From Paracoccus sphaerophysae (GTDB lineage Bacteria; Pseudomonadota; Alphaproteobacteria; Rhodobacterales; Rhodobacteraceae), in contig NZ_JRKS01000013.1 of assembly GCF_000763805.1 (NCBI RefSeq), positions 1-62,935 on the forward strand: a DNA stretch of 62,935 nt, given 5' to 3'. The position numbers and the translations under genes were made by a program. The notes under the pieces are model-generated. The model saw only the letters and a list, made by a program, of their open reading frames with translations, was not told where the DNA came from and ran no database searches. Within the stretch, counting starts at the first letter, position 1; each line of letters begins with the position of its first letter. Positions 33,097 through 42,200 of the stretch are shown piece by piece.

Positions 33097-35514
33097 ATGG
33101 CAGAAAAACGGGTTAGCGTCCGCCTCGCCGCAGTGGGCGGACGGCAGGTGCGCGCCGAGCTGGAGGGTGTCGGCGAGGCCGGGTCGCGTGGCTTCGGACG
33201 GCTCAGCCGGGAGATGGAGGCGGCCAACGCACGGCTCGCGGCCTTCTCGCGGCGGGTGCGTGTGGCCGCCGCTGCCGCAGTTGCCGCCGCGACCGCCGCT
33301 GGCGTGGCGATGATCCGGTCCGGCCTCCAGACGGTCGATGCGCAGGCCAAGCTCGCGCAGTCGCTCGGCACCACGGTCGCCTCGATCCAGACGCTGGAGC
33401 GCGCGGGCGAGCTGGCGGGTGTATCGATGTCCGGCATCGAGCAGGCGACGAAGGATCTGACGCGCCGTCTCAGCCAGGCGGCCGCCGGAACCGGACCCGC
33501 CGCCGACGCACTCGACCGGCTGGGCCTTTCGGCCAACGAGCTGATCGCCCTGCCGCTGGACCAGCGGGTGGGTGCGATCAACGCCGCCATCGAGAGCTTC
33601 GTGCCTGCCGCCGAGCGCGCCGCCGTCGCGGGCCAGCTCTTCGGCGAGGAAGGCTCCATCGCCATGTCGCGGATCGACACCGCGACGCTGCGCCAGGCGA
33701 CCGAGGACGTCCTCGCCTTCGGTGTCGTCGTCTCGGAGCAGGATGCCGACCAGATCGAACGGACGAACGATGCCATCTCACGGCTCGGTCTGATCTGGCG
33801 CGGGCTCTCGAACCAGCTCGCGGTCGCAGCAGCCCCGGCGCTGGAAGCCGTCGCCAATGCCATGGCGGCGGTGGCCAGTCGGACCGGGCCGCTCGGCATC
33901 GCGATCCGCGGCCTCTTCGACAACATCGGCCGCCTCACAACCTATGCCGCCACCTTCGCGGCCTTCCTCGCGGGCCGCTGGGTCGCCGGCATGGCCGCCG
34001 CGGCTCTCTCGGTCCGTGGCCTCGCCACGGCGCTGGTCGTCCTGCGCGGGGCGCTGATCCGGACCGGCATCGGGGCGCTGATCGTCGGCGCGGGCGAGCT
34101 CGTCTACCAGTTCAGCCGTCTCGTCTCCGGCGCGGGCGGCTTTGGAGAGGCGATGTCGCTCCTGAAGGACGTCGCCGTCGAGGTCTGGGAGAGGATCAAG
34201 ATGGGCGCGGCTGCGGCGGGCGCCGCCGCCACGGCGATGTTCTTCGACCTGAAGGCGGATGCCGCATCGGGCATGCAGAGCGCCATCGAGAGCGTGGTCG
34301 GTTTCGGCAACACCGCCGCGAACACGTTCGAGGGCGCCTACGAGGCGATCAAGGCGATCTGGGGCCTGCTGCCCGCCGCCATCGGCGATCTTGCATTCCA
34401 GGCGGCCAACAGCTTGGTCGATGGCGTCGAGGCGATGCTGAACGGCGTGGTCTCGCGCATCAACGGCTTCATCGGCGGGATCAACCAGGGGCTCGAAGCG
34501 CTCGGGTCGGAGCGGCGCATCTCGCTGGTGCCCGACCTCGACCTCGGCGAGATCGAGAACCGCTTCGAGGGGGCAGCCAGTGCCGCCACGACTGCGGCGC
34601 AGGCGGCGTTCGACCGGGCCTTCGAGGACAACCCGCTGACCGCGCCCGATCTCGGCCTGACCGAGGCGGCAAACCGGGCGCTCGAATCCGCGAACCTCTA
34701 TCGTGGCGCGGCGCGCGATCTGGCCGAACGGGCACGTGCGCCCCTCGAAAGCTGGCAGGCGCTGCACGATGCCGTGCGCGGTACCGACGAGGCCAGTGCC
34801 GATGCGCTGACCGAGGCCACTGGCGCGGCCGAACGGCTGGAGACGGCGCTCGGCGATGCCGGGCGGGCCGCCACGGGTGCGGGTGCGGCTGCCGGGGCTG
34901 CTGCTGCGGCAGCAGAGCCCGTGACTGAAGCTGCCGTCACCGGTTGGCAGGCCGTCACCGCCGCGCTGTCGGATTACGCCAGCAAGGCTCGCGACATCGG
35001 TGGCGACATCGGCCAGAGCCTCGTCGGCGCCTTCCAGTCGGCGGAGAACGCGGTCGGTGAGTTCGTGAAGACCGGCAAGCTGAACTTCCGCGATCTCGTC
35101 ACCTCGCTGCTCGCCGATCTCGCCCAGCTGGCCGCGCGGCGTTTCATCCTCGGACCCATCGCGAATGCGCTCTCCGGCGTGTTCTCCGGCGCAGGTGGGA
35201 TCTTTGCCAACGTCCTGCATGCGGGCGGGATGGTCGGATCGGCTGGGCCGTCGCGCATGGTCCCGGCCATGGCCTTCGCCGCCGCGCCCCGGATGCACTC
35301 CGGCGGCATGGCCGGCCTCCGCCATGACGAGGTGCCCGCGATCCTGCAGCGGGGCGAGCGGGTGCTGTCACGGCGGGAGGCACAGAGCTACGGCGCGGGC
35401 GGCGGGGTGAACGTCACCATCATGGCCCGCGACGCCGAAAGCTTCCGGCAATCGAGGACACAGGTCGCGGCCGACATCGCCCGCGCCGTGTCGCTCGGGC
35501 GAAGGGGGATGTGA
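33097..35514 (+). CDS. Tail tape measure protein
   Basis: The 805-residue protein starts AEKRVSVRLAAVGGRQVRAELEGVGEAGSRGFGRLSREME, the usual opening of this family, and contains long Ala-rich helices, several hydrophobic segments (about 290-345 and 365-385) and a Gly/Met-rich C-terminus. It sets tail length and enters the host membrane during injection. A tail of roughly 120 nm is expected by the usual 0.15 nm per residue rule. Confidence 0.92.
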   Translation: MAEKRVSVRLAAVGGRQVRAELEGVGEAGSRGFGRLSREMEAANARLAAFSRRVRVAAAAAVAAATAAGVAMIRSGLQTVDAQAKLAQSLGTTVASIQTLERAGELAGVSMSGIEQATKDLTRRLSQAAAGTGPAADALDRLGLSANELIALPLDQRVGAINAAIESFVPAAERAAVAGQLFGEEGSIAMSRIDTATLRQATEDVLAFGVVVSEQDADQIERTNDAISRLGLIWRGLSNQLAVAAAPALEAVANAMAAVASRTGPLGIAIRGLFDNIGRLTTYAATFAAFLAGRWVAGMAAAALSVRGLATALVVLRGALIRTGIGALIVGAGELVYQFSRLVSGAGGFGEAMSLLKDVAVEVWERIKMGAAAAGAAATAMFFDLKADAASGMQSAIESVVGFGNTAANTFEGAYEAIKAIWGLLPAAIGDLAFQAANSLVDGVEAMLNGVVSRINGFIGGINQGLEALGSERRISLVPDLDLGEIENRFEGAASAATTAAQAAFDRAFEDNPLTAPDLGLTEAANRALESANLYRGAARDLAERARAPLESWQALHDAVRGTDEASADALTEATGAAERLETALGDAGRAATGAGAAAGAAAAAAEPVTEAAVTGWQAVTAALSDYASKARDIGGDIGQSLVGAFQSAENAVGEFVKTGKLNFRDLVTSLLADLAQLAARRFILGPIANALSGVFSGAGGIFANVLHAGGMVGSAGPSRMVPAMAFAAAPRMHSGGMAGLRHDEVPAILQRGERVLSRREAQSYGAGGGVNVTIMARDAESFRQSRTQVAADIARAVSLGRRGM

Positions 35515-36140
35515 TGGCGTTTCATGAGGTCCGGTTTCCCGACAACATCAGTCGCGGAGCGCGGGGCGGGCCGGAGCGGCGCACCCAGATCATCGAACTC
35601 GCCTCCGGGGACGAGGAGCGGAACGCCAGCTGGGCCAACTCGCGCCGCCGCTACGACGTCGCCTATGGCATCCGCCGCGCCGACGATCTCGCCGCCGTCG
35701 TTGCCTTCTTCGAGGCGCGGAACGGGCGGCTCCATGGCTTCCGGTTCAAGGACTGGGGCGACCACAAGTCCTGCCTGCCCTCGGGCACGCCGTCGCCGAC
35801 CGACCAGCCGATCGGCATCGGCGACAGTGCAATGACCGCCTTCCAGCTGGTCAAGCGCTACGCCTCAGGCGCGCAATCCTGGACGCGCGCCATCGCCAAG
35901 CCGGTGGCGGGCACCGTGCGCATCGCGCTGTCGGGCGTCGAGCAGCCCTCCGGCTGGTCGGTCGATGCCACGACCGGCGTCGTCAGCTTTGGCGCCGCGC
36001 CAGGCTCCGGCGTCTCCATCACTGCGGGCTTCGAGTTCGACGTGCCGGTCCGCTTCGACACCGACGTGCTCGACGTGACGCTCGACCTCGAGCGGCTCGG
36101 CTCGATCACCTCCATTCCGCTGTTGGAACTGCGCCGATGA
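35514..36140 (+). CDS. DUF2460 distal tail protein (GTA gp12-like)
   Basis: The 208-residue protein has the family signature FHEVRFPDNISRGARGGPERRTQI at its start and FRFKDWGDH near residue 75-83. In the Rhodobacter capsulatus GTA the homologue forms the distal tail. The start ATG overlaps the tape measure stop. Confidence 0.87.
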   Translation: MAFHEVRFPDNISRGARGGPERRTQIIELASGDEERNASWANSRRRYDVAYGIRRADDLAAVVAFFEARNGRLHGFRFKDWGDHKSCLPSGTPSPTDQPIGIGDSAMTAFQLVKRYASGAQSWTRAIAKPVAGTVRIALSGVEQPSGWSVDATTGVVSFGAAPGSGVSITAGFEFDVPVRFDTDVLDVTLDLERLGSITSIPLLELRR

Positions 36141-36487
36141 ACGACGAATCCCGCTTTATTGCTGCGGTTCTGAAAGAACTCGCTACGTCCACGGCGGTGA
36201 TCCTCGCCGCTTGGGGCGCTCTCGGCGGCGCCACGAACGCACTGACCACGAAGATGCGGCTGCGCGATGCGCTGCGGCACATCCTGCTCGGCGGGCTGAT
36301 CGCGGCCGGGATGGGCAGCCTCTCCATGGCCGTGATCACCGCCTGGCTGGGGCTGTCGCCCGAGACGATCCCCGCGGGCGGGGCGGCAGGATCGGCGGCC
36401 TATCTCGTCGGCGTCTTCGGCCCGGCCTTCATCGAGATGCTGCTCGCCCGCCTGCGCCGCGTCAACGAAAGCGCTGGCGATGAATGA
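36137..36487 (+). CDS. Holin-like membrane protein
   Basis: The 116-residue protein has three hydrophobic stretches (STAVILAAWGALGG, ILLGGLIAAGMGSLSMAVITAWLG, AGSAAYLVGVFGPAFIEML) and a charged N- and C-terminus. It opens the lysis cassette that interrupts the GTA-like tail genes. A pore-forming holin is the likely role, from position and topology. Confidence 0.72.
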   Translation: MNDESRFIAAVLKELATSTAVILAAWGALGGATNALTTKMRLRDALRHILLGGLIAAGMGSLSMAVITAWLGLSPETIPAGGAAGSAAYLVGVFGPAFIEMLLARLRRVNESAGDE

Positions 36488-36611
36488 ACTTCTCCGCCTC
36501 GCGCGCTCCTTCCGCTGCGACCCCGCCGACCCCCGGCAGGCCTTCGCCCATCGCCTGCGCATCGGCCTCGTCGTTGCGGCACTGATCCTGATCCTCTCGC
36601 TTTTCCGGTAA
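36480..36611 (+). CDS. 43-residue single-span membrane peptide
   Basis: A short gene starts inside the holin-like gene (8-base overlap). It encodes a basic head (LLRLARSFRC and RQAFAHRLR) and one membrane helix (IGLVVAALILILSLF). The stop at 36609-36611 is followed directly by the lysozyme gene. Tight packing supports it as a real lysis-cassette peptide, perhaps a second holin or antiholin. Confidence 0.6.
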   Translation: MNELLRLARSFRCDPADPRQAFAHRLRIGLVVAALILILSLFR

Positions 36612-36615
36612 TCCC

Positions 36616-37275
36616 ATGCACATGACCGACCGGGGCCTGCTGGCCCTCGTCCGGCACGAAGGCATCGTGCCCGGACCCTATCTCGATGTGAAACAGGTCT
36701 GGACCTTCGGCATCGGCCACACGGCCGCGGCCGGGTCGCCCGATCCGGCCACCATGCCGCGCGGCATGCCAGGTGACCTAGATGCCGGGATCCGCGATGC
36801 GTTCCGGGTGTTCCGGGCCGATCTCGGGCGCTACGAGGCGGCCGTCCTGCGCGCCGTGAAGGTGCCGCTCAAGCCGCACGAGTTCGATGCGCTGGTCAGC
36901 TTTCACTACAACACCGGGGGTATCGCGAAGGCCGCGCTGACCCGGCACCTCAATGCCGGCAATCGCGTTGCCGCCGCCGGCGCGTTTCTGAACTGGCGGC
37001 GACCAGCCTCCATCATCCCCCGCCGGGAGGCCGAGCGCGACCTGTTCCGCCATGGTCGCTATCCCGGCGGCACGATCCCGGTCTGGTCCGTGGATCGCAC
37101 GGGCCGCGTGGACTTCTCGCGGCCGGTCCGTCGCCTGACCGAAGACGAGGCTCTGGCGCTGCTGCGGCCGTCGCCGCTGCCGAGGCCGCCGGTCCTCGAT
37201 CCTGCTCCCGACGCCCCCACCGGCTGGCTCGCCCGGCTGGCCGCCTTCTTCTCCACCCTGATCCAGAGGGCCTGA
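36616..37275 (+). CDS. GH24 (T4-type) lysozyme
   Basis: The 219-residue protein has the catalytic E-D-T triad Glu15 (RHEG), Asp24 and Thr30 (WTFGIGHT), and the later VSFHYNTGG and NWRR motifs of GH24 muramidases. It has no signal peptide or N-terminal anchor, so it needs the holin. A Pro-rich linker and a C-terminal amphipathic helix (WLARLAAFFSTLIQRA) are extra. An internal start at 36622 is possible. Confidence 0.9.
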   Translation: MHMTDRGLLALVRHEGIVPGPYLDVKQVWTFGIGHTAAAGSPDPATMPRGMPGDLDAGIRDAFRVFRADLGRYEAAVLRAVKVPLKPHEFDALVSFHYNTGGIAKAALTRHLNAGNRVAAAGAFLNWRRPASIIPRREAERDLFRHGRYPGGTIPVWSVDRTGRVDFSRPVRRLTEDEALALLRPSPLPRPPVLDPAPDAPTGWLARLAAFFSTLIQRA

Positions 37276-37278
37276 CCC

Positions 37279-37509
37279 ATGCGCTACGTTCGCCCCAACT
37301 CGCTCACCTGGTGGGCGGGACTGCTCGCCATGCTTACCGGCATCGCGTCTCTTTCGCTGCCCGCCATAGGTTCGCTCGGCGAACTGTCCCGTCTCGTCGC
37401 GCTGCTTGCCGGCTCGGGCGATGCCTCGCCGGCCGGGCTGATGTTCCTCGGGCTGGGCCTGATCGGCCTGCGCGACCGGATCGAGCGCGGGTTCCGTGGC
37501 GATGCTTGA
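37279..37509 (+). CDS. Small membrane protein of the lysis cassette
   Basis: The 76-residue protein has two hydrophobic helices (WWAGLLAMLTGIASLSLPAIG and LVALLAG...LMFLGLGLIGL) and a basic end. Such proteins often lie beside phage lysozymes and are annotated as holin-like. It overlaps the next peptide gene by eight bases. Confidence 0.65.
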   Translation: MRYVRPNSLTWWAGLLAMLTGIASLSLPAIGSLGELSRLVALLAGSGDASPAGLMFLGLGLIGLRDRIERGFRGDA

Positions 37510-37603
37510 GTTCATCGCCGGTCTGGTCGTGGGCGGCTGTCTCGGGGTCTTCGTCGTCGCCCTCTGCGTCGCCGCCGCGCACGGGGAGCGGGACGGTGGC
37601 TGA
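37502..37603 (+). CDS. 33-residue DUF3789-like membrane peptide
   Basis: The short product has one membrane helix (FIAGLVVGGCLGVFVVALCVAAA) and an acidic-basic tail. Length and pattern agree with DUF3789, a family of tiny phage membrane peptides. It overlaps both neighbours by eight bases, which favours translation by re-initiation. Confidence 0.6.
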   Translation: MLEFIAGLVVGGCLGVFVVALCVAAAHGERDGG

Positions 37604-37826
37604 GTTCCTGATCTGGCTGGTCGCGGCTCTGGGCGCGGTCGGAGGTGTCGTCCTCGGCCGCGTCTGGGGGCGTGCGGAAGGGGAACGCGCGGGCAAACGG
37701 GAGGCGGAACGCGATGCGATCGAAGACAAGAACAACCGCGTCGAGCGCGGGCGGGATGCGGTTCGCAATGGCCGCGGCGCTGGCGATCCTGCTGACCGGC
37801 TGCGCCGCAACGACGGGCGCTGGTGA
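37596..37826 (+). CDS. Rz-like inner-membrane spanin
   Basis: The GTG start gives a 76-residue protein with an N-terminal anchor (FLIWLVAALGAVGGVVLG) and a charged, helical periplasmic part (EGERAGKREAERDAIEDKNNRVERG). This is the topology of Rz. The gene for the matching lipoprotein is partly embedded in it in another frame, the classic Rz/Rz1 arrangement. Confidence 0.72.
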   Translation: MAEFLIWLVAALGAVGGVVLGRVWGRAEGERAGKREAERDAIEDKNNRVERGRDAVRNGRGAGDPADRLRRNDGRW

Positions 37827-37956
37827 TGCGGGCTGCGCGTCCTACGCCGAGGCTCGGCTAGGCCGACCTGCTGCCGAGACCGTCGCGGAGGTTCCGCCGG
37901 ACTGGGCGGACTGGATCGCCGATCTCGACGACCGCATGACGGGAACCTGCCGATGA
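37756..37956 (+). CDS. Rz1-like outer-membrane spanin lipoprotein
   Basis: The 66-residue protein has a lipoprotein signal (RFAMAAALAILLTGC, lipobox LLTGC) and a short periplasmic part with two further cysteines. It overlaps the Rz-like gene by 71 bases in another frame and the next tail gene by four bases. Together with Rz it would fuse the two membranes in the last step of lysis. Confidence 0.72.
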   Translation: MRFAMAAALAILLTGCAATTGAGDAGCASYAEARLGRPAAETVAEVPPDWADWIADLDDRMTGTCR

Positions 37957-38837
37957 AATCCCTCTCGCCCAACCTTCAGGCGCATCTCGACGAGGGCACG
38001 ACGACGCTCGCCTGGTGCTGGCGGATCACGCGGGCCGATGGCGTCACCTTCGGTTTCACTGATCACGACCGGACGCTGGGCTTCGACGGCACCGCCTTCG
38101 AGCCCGAGAGCGGGCTGATCGCCTCAGAGGTCCGTTCTGGTTCGGACCTGTCGGTTGATGCGCAGGATGCCGAGGGCGTGCTGACCTCGGACCGCATCAC
38201 CGAGATCGACATCCTCGATGGGCGCTGGGACAACGCCGAGGTGGAAGTCTGGCGGGTGAATTGGGCCGACACCAGCCAGCGGGTGCTGATGCGTCGCGGC
38301 GCCATCGGCCAGATCCGGCGCGGGCGGCTGGCCTTCGTGGCAGAGGTCCGCTCGCTCGCGCATGTGCTGGGCCAAACGGTCGGGCGGACCTTCCAGGCGA
38401 CCTGCGATGCCGCGCTCGGCGATGCACGCTGCGGCGTCGATCTGGAGAATCCTGTTTACAAGGGCGCGGGCGCCGTCATCGATCTCCTGCGCGACCGGGC
38501 TTTCACTGCCTCGGGGCTCGGCGGCTTCGCTTCGGGCTGGTTCACCTTCGGCACGCTGGAATGGACCAGCGGAGCGAACGCCGGACGACGCACCGAGGTT
38601 TTGGGCCATGGCGTCACGGACGGCATCGCCGTGCTGACCCTGCTCGAGGCGCCGGTGCGTGCCATCGCCGAGAGCGACGCCTTCACCATCCGCGCGGGCT
38701 GCGACAAACGGATGGAGACCTGCGGGGCGAAGTTCGCGAACACAGCCAACTTCCGCGGCTTCCCGCACATCCCCGGCCAGGACGCCGTTCTCCGCTACGC
38801 CACGAAGGATGGCGGGCACGAGGGGTCAGTGTTGTGA
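37953..38837 (+). CDS. DUF2163 tail protein (GTA gp13-like)
   Basis: The 294-residue protein shows the family marks TTLAWCWRITRADGVTFGFTDHDR near its start and the Cys-rich C-terminal region (CDAALGDARCGVDL, AGCDKRMETCGAKFANTANFRGFPHIPG). In GTA this is a hub protein at the tail tip. It begins inside the Rz1-like gene end. Confidence 0.9.
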   Translation: MKSLSPNLQAHLDEGTTTLAWCWRITRADGVTFGFTDHDRTLGFDGTAFEPESGLIASEVRSGSDLSVDAQDAEGVLTSDRITEIDILDGRWDNAEVEVWRVNWADTSQRVLMRRGAIGQIRRGRLAFVAEVRSLAHVLGQTVGRTFQATCDAALGDARCGVDLENPVYKGAGAVIDLLRDRAFTASGLGGFASGWFTFGTLEWTSGANAGRRTEVLGHGVTDGIAVLTLLEAPVRAIAESDAFTIRAGCDKRMETCGAKFANTANFRGFPHIPGQDAVLRYATKDGGHEGSVL

Positions 38838-39268
38838 TCTCCGCTGATCCCCAGCGCGTCGTCGCGTCGTCGCGCTCCTGGCTCGGCACGCCGTACCACG
38901 ACCAGGCCAGCCTGCGCTGTGTCGGCTGCGACTGCCTCGGGCTGGCGCGGGGCGTCTGGCGCGAGGTTGTCGGCCCCGAGCCGTTCCCGATCCCGCCCTA
39001 CAGCCGCGACTGGGGCGAGACCGGACCGCGCGAAGTGCTGGCCGAGGGCGCACGACGCATGATGATCGAGGTGGAAACGATAGCTGTTGGTCCCGGCGCG
39101 CTGGTGCTCTTCCGCATGAAGCCCCGCGCCATCGCCAAGCATCTCGGGATCGTCACCGGGCCTGACAGCTTCCTCCACGCCTATGAGCGGCTCGGCGTGA
39201 TCGAGGAACCGCTCACCCCATCCTGGCGGCGGCGCATCGCCTTCGCCTTCCTGTTCCCGCAACGCTGA
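38834..39268 (+). CDS. NlpC/P60 tail peptidase (GTA gp14-like)
   Basis: The GTG start gives a 144-residue NlpC/P60 cysteine peptidase. The catalytic Cys34 lies in GCDCLGLARG and the His in AKHLGIVTG (about residue 97). The enzyme opens peptidoglycan during DNA entry. The start overlaps the previous stop (GTGA). Confidence 0.88.
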   Translation: MISADPQRVVASSRSWLGTPYHDQASLRCVGCDCLGLARGVWREVVGPEPFPIPPYSRDWGETGPREVLAEGARRMMIEVETIAVGPGALVLFRMKPRAIAKHLGIVTGPDSFLHAYERLGVIEEPLTPSWRRRIAFAFLFPQR

Positions 39269-39277
39269 GACCCAGAC

Positions 39278-42200
39278 ATGGCCACCCTCGTTCTCGGCGC
39301 GGCCGGCGCCGCCATTGGCGGCAGCATCGGCGGCGCAATCCTCGGCGTCAGCGCGGCGACCATCGGCGGGTTCATCGGCTCGAGCCTCGGCTCGGTGGTC
39401 GACAGCTGGATCGTCTCGTCGCTGGCGCCGACGCAGCGCATCGAGGGCGCGCGGCTCGACACGCTGCGCATCACCTCGGCCACCGAAGGCGCCGTGATCC
39501 CGCGTGTCTACGGCCGTATGCGCATGGGCGGCAACATCATCTGGGCGACCGATTTCCGCGAGGAGACGAAGACCACCACGCAGGGCGGCGGCAAGGGCGG
39601 CGGAGGCGGCAAGGTCAAAACCACCGAGTATCTCTACTATGCCAGTTTCGCCGTGGCGCTCTGCGAGGGCCCGATCACCGGGATCGGGCGCATCTGGGCC
39701 GACGGCAAGCCGATGGACCTCTCCGGCGTCACCTGGCGCTGGTATCCGGGCGACGAGACGCAGACCGCCGATCCGTTAATCGCCGCGAAGATGGGCGCTG
39801 CCAACACCCCCGCCTATCGCGGCACCGCCTATGTGGTCTTCGAGGAACTGGCGCTTTCCACCTATGGCAACCGGCTGCCGCAGCTGTCGTTCGAGGTGTT
39901 CCGGCCTCTGGCCGATCCAGACACGGCCGAGGGGCTGACCCGCGCCGTCACCATGATCCCGGCTTCGGGCGAGTTCACCTATGCCACGCAGGCCATCCGC
40001 AAGACCGATGGCGGCGCGACGGTACCCGAGAACCTGAACACGCTGGCCGACTCCACCGACATGGTGGAGGCGCTCGACCGGCTGCAGGCGATGGCGCCTG
40101 CGGTCGAGAGCGTGAGCCTCGTCGTCGCCTGGTTCGGCGACGATCTGCGCGCGGGATCGTGCAAGGTGCGACCGGGCGTCGAGGTCTCGGCCAAGTCGAC
40201 CACGCCTGCCAGCTGGTCGGTGAACGGCGTCAGCCGCGCCAATGCCTTCCTCGTCAGCCGCGACGACCAGGACCGCCCGGTCTATGGCGGCACGCCGTCC
40301 GACTTCGCGGTAGTGCAGGCGATCCAGGAGATGAAGGCCCGCGGGCTGCGCGTCACCTTCTATCCGTTCATCCTGATGGACGTGCCGCCCGGCAACAGCC
40401 TGCCGAACCCGTATTCCGACAACGCCGCCGAGACCGGCCAGCCGGTCTTTCCATGGCGGGGGCGGATCACCTGTACTCCTGCGGCGGGGTTCGCCGGGAC
40501 CGTGGACAAGACCGCCACGGCCGCCAATCAGGTTTCGGCGCTGTTTGGCGCGGCCACGCCTGCCAGCTTCAGCGTCTCGGGCGAGAGCGTCAGCTGGACC
40601 GGGCCGTCCGGCGACTGGGGCCTGCGGCGCATGGTGCTGCACTACGCCCATCTCTGCGCGGCGGCGGGCGGGGTCGATGCTTTCCTGATCGGGACCGAGA
40701 TGCCGGGGCTGACGACCGTCCGCTCGGGTGCGTCCACCTATCCGGCGGTGCAGACCTATCGGGACCTGCTCGCTGATGTGCGCTCGATCCTCGGCTCCGG
40801 GACCAAGATCGGCTACGCCGCCGACTGGTCGGAGTATTTCGGGCATCAGCCGGGCGACGGCAGCGGTGACGTGTTCTTCCACCTTGATCCGCTCTGGGCC
40901 GATCCGGAGATCGATTTCATCGGTGTCGACAACTACATGCCGCTGTCGGACTGGCGGGACGGGTTCGAGCATCTCGACGCGGCCGAGGGCTGGCCCGCGA
41001 TCTACGACCGCGCCTACCTGCAGGGGAACATCGCGGGCGGCGAAGGCTTCGACTGGTTCTATGCCAGCGCCGCCGACCGAACTGCGCAGGTGCGGACCAC
41101 CATCAAGGACGGCGCCGCCAGCAAGCCGTGGGTCTTTAGATACAAGGATCTGCGCGCCTGGTGGTCGAACGCCCACTACAACCGCCCGGGCGGGGTGGAG
41201 AGCGGCACGCCGACGGCATGGGCGCCGCAGTCGAAGCCGATCTGGTTCACCGAGCTCGGCTGTCCGGCCATCGACCGCGGCACCAACCAGCCCAACGTCT
41301 TCTTCGATCCGAAATCGTCGGAGAGCTTCACCCCACATTTCTCGCGGGGCTGGCGGGACGACGCGATCCAGCGCTCCTACCTGGAGGCGACGTATCTCTG
41401 GTGGGCCGAGGGCGCGAACAACCCGGTCTCCTCGGTCTATGGCGGTCGCATGGTGCATGTGCCGGAATGCGCCGCCTGGACCTGGGACGCGCGGCCCTAT
41501 CCCTTCTTTCCCGCGCTGACCGACGTCTGGACGGACGGGGCGAACTGGCGGCTCGGGCACTGGCTGACCGGGCGCCTCGGGGCGGTGTCGCTGGCGGCGC
41601 TCGTCCGGCACCTCTGCCTGCGCGCCGGACTGCCCGAGACCTTGATCGACGTCTCTGGCCTCTGGGGCGCGGTCGAGGGCTACGCCATCACGGCGCTGGA
41701 AAGTCCGCGCGCGTCGATCACCACGCTGTCGCGGCATTTCGGCTTCGACGCGGTGGAGACCGAGGGCGTGATCCGCTTCGTCATGCGTGGCCGGACCTCG
41801 GTCGTCACCCTCGCGCCCGGCGACCTGGTCGCCCCTCGCGAGGGCGATGTGCTGGAACTGACGCGCGGCCAGGAGACGGAACTGCCGCAGGCGCTGAAGT
41901 GGCAGGTCGCCCGCGCCGACGAGGATTACGACGCGGCCCTCGTCGAGGCGCGGCGCATCACCGTGGACACGACGCGTATCGCGTCCGAGAGCTTTCCGAT
42001 GGCTGTGCCGCCCGAGGAGGCTGAGCGCCGCTGCCGCCGCGCGTTGATGGAGGCGTGGGTGGGGCGCGAGACGGCGGCGTTCCGTCTGCCGCCCTCGCGC
42101 CTGGCGCTCGATCCCGCCGACGCGATCCGGCTGGAGCATGACGTGCGGCTGGTCGATCTGCGGCTCGTCTCCATCGCGGATGCCGACGCGCGCGGGGTCG

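Noticed and set aside
33027..33938. Extension of the VapB frame deep into the tape measure gene
   Set aside because: AbrB-type antitoxins are short, and a good ribosome site lies before 33026.
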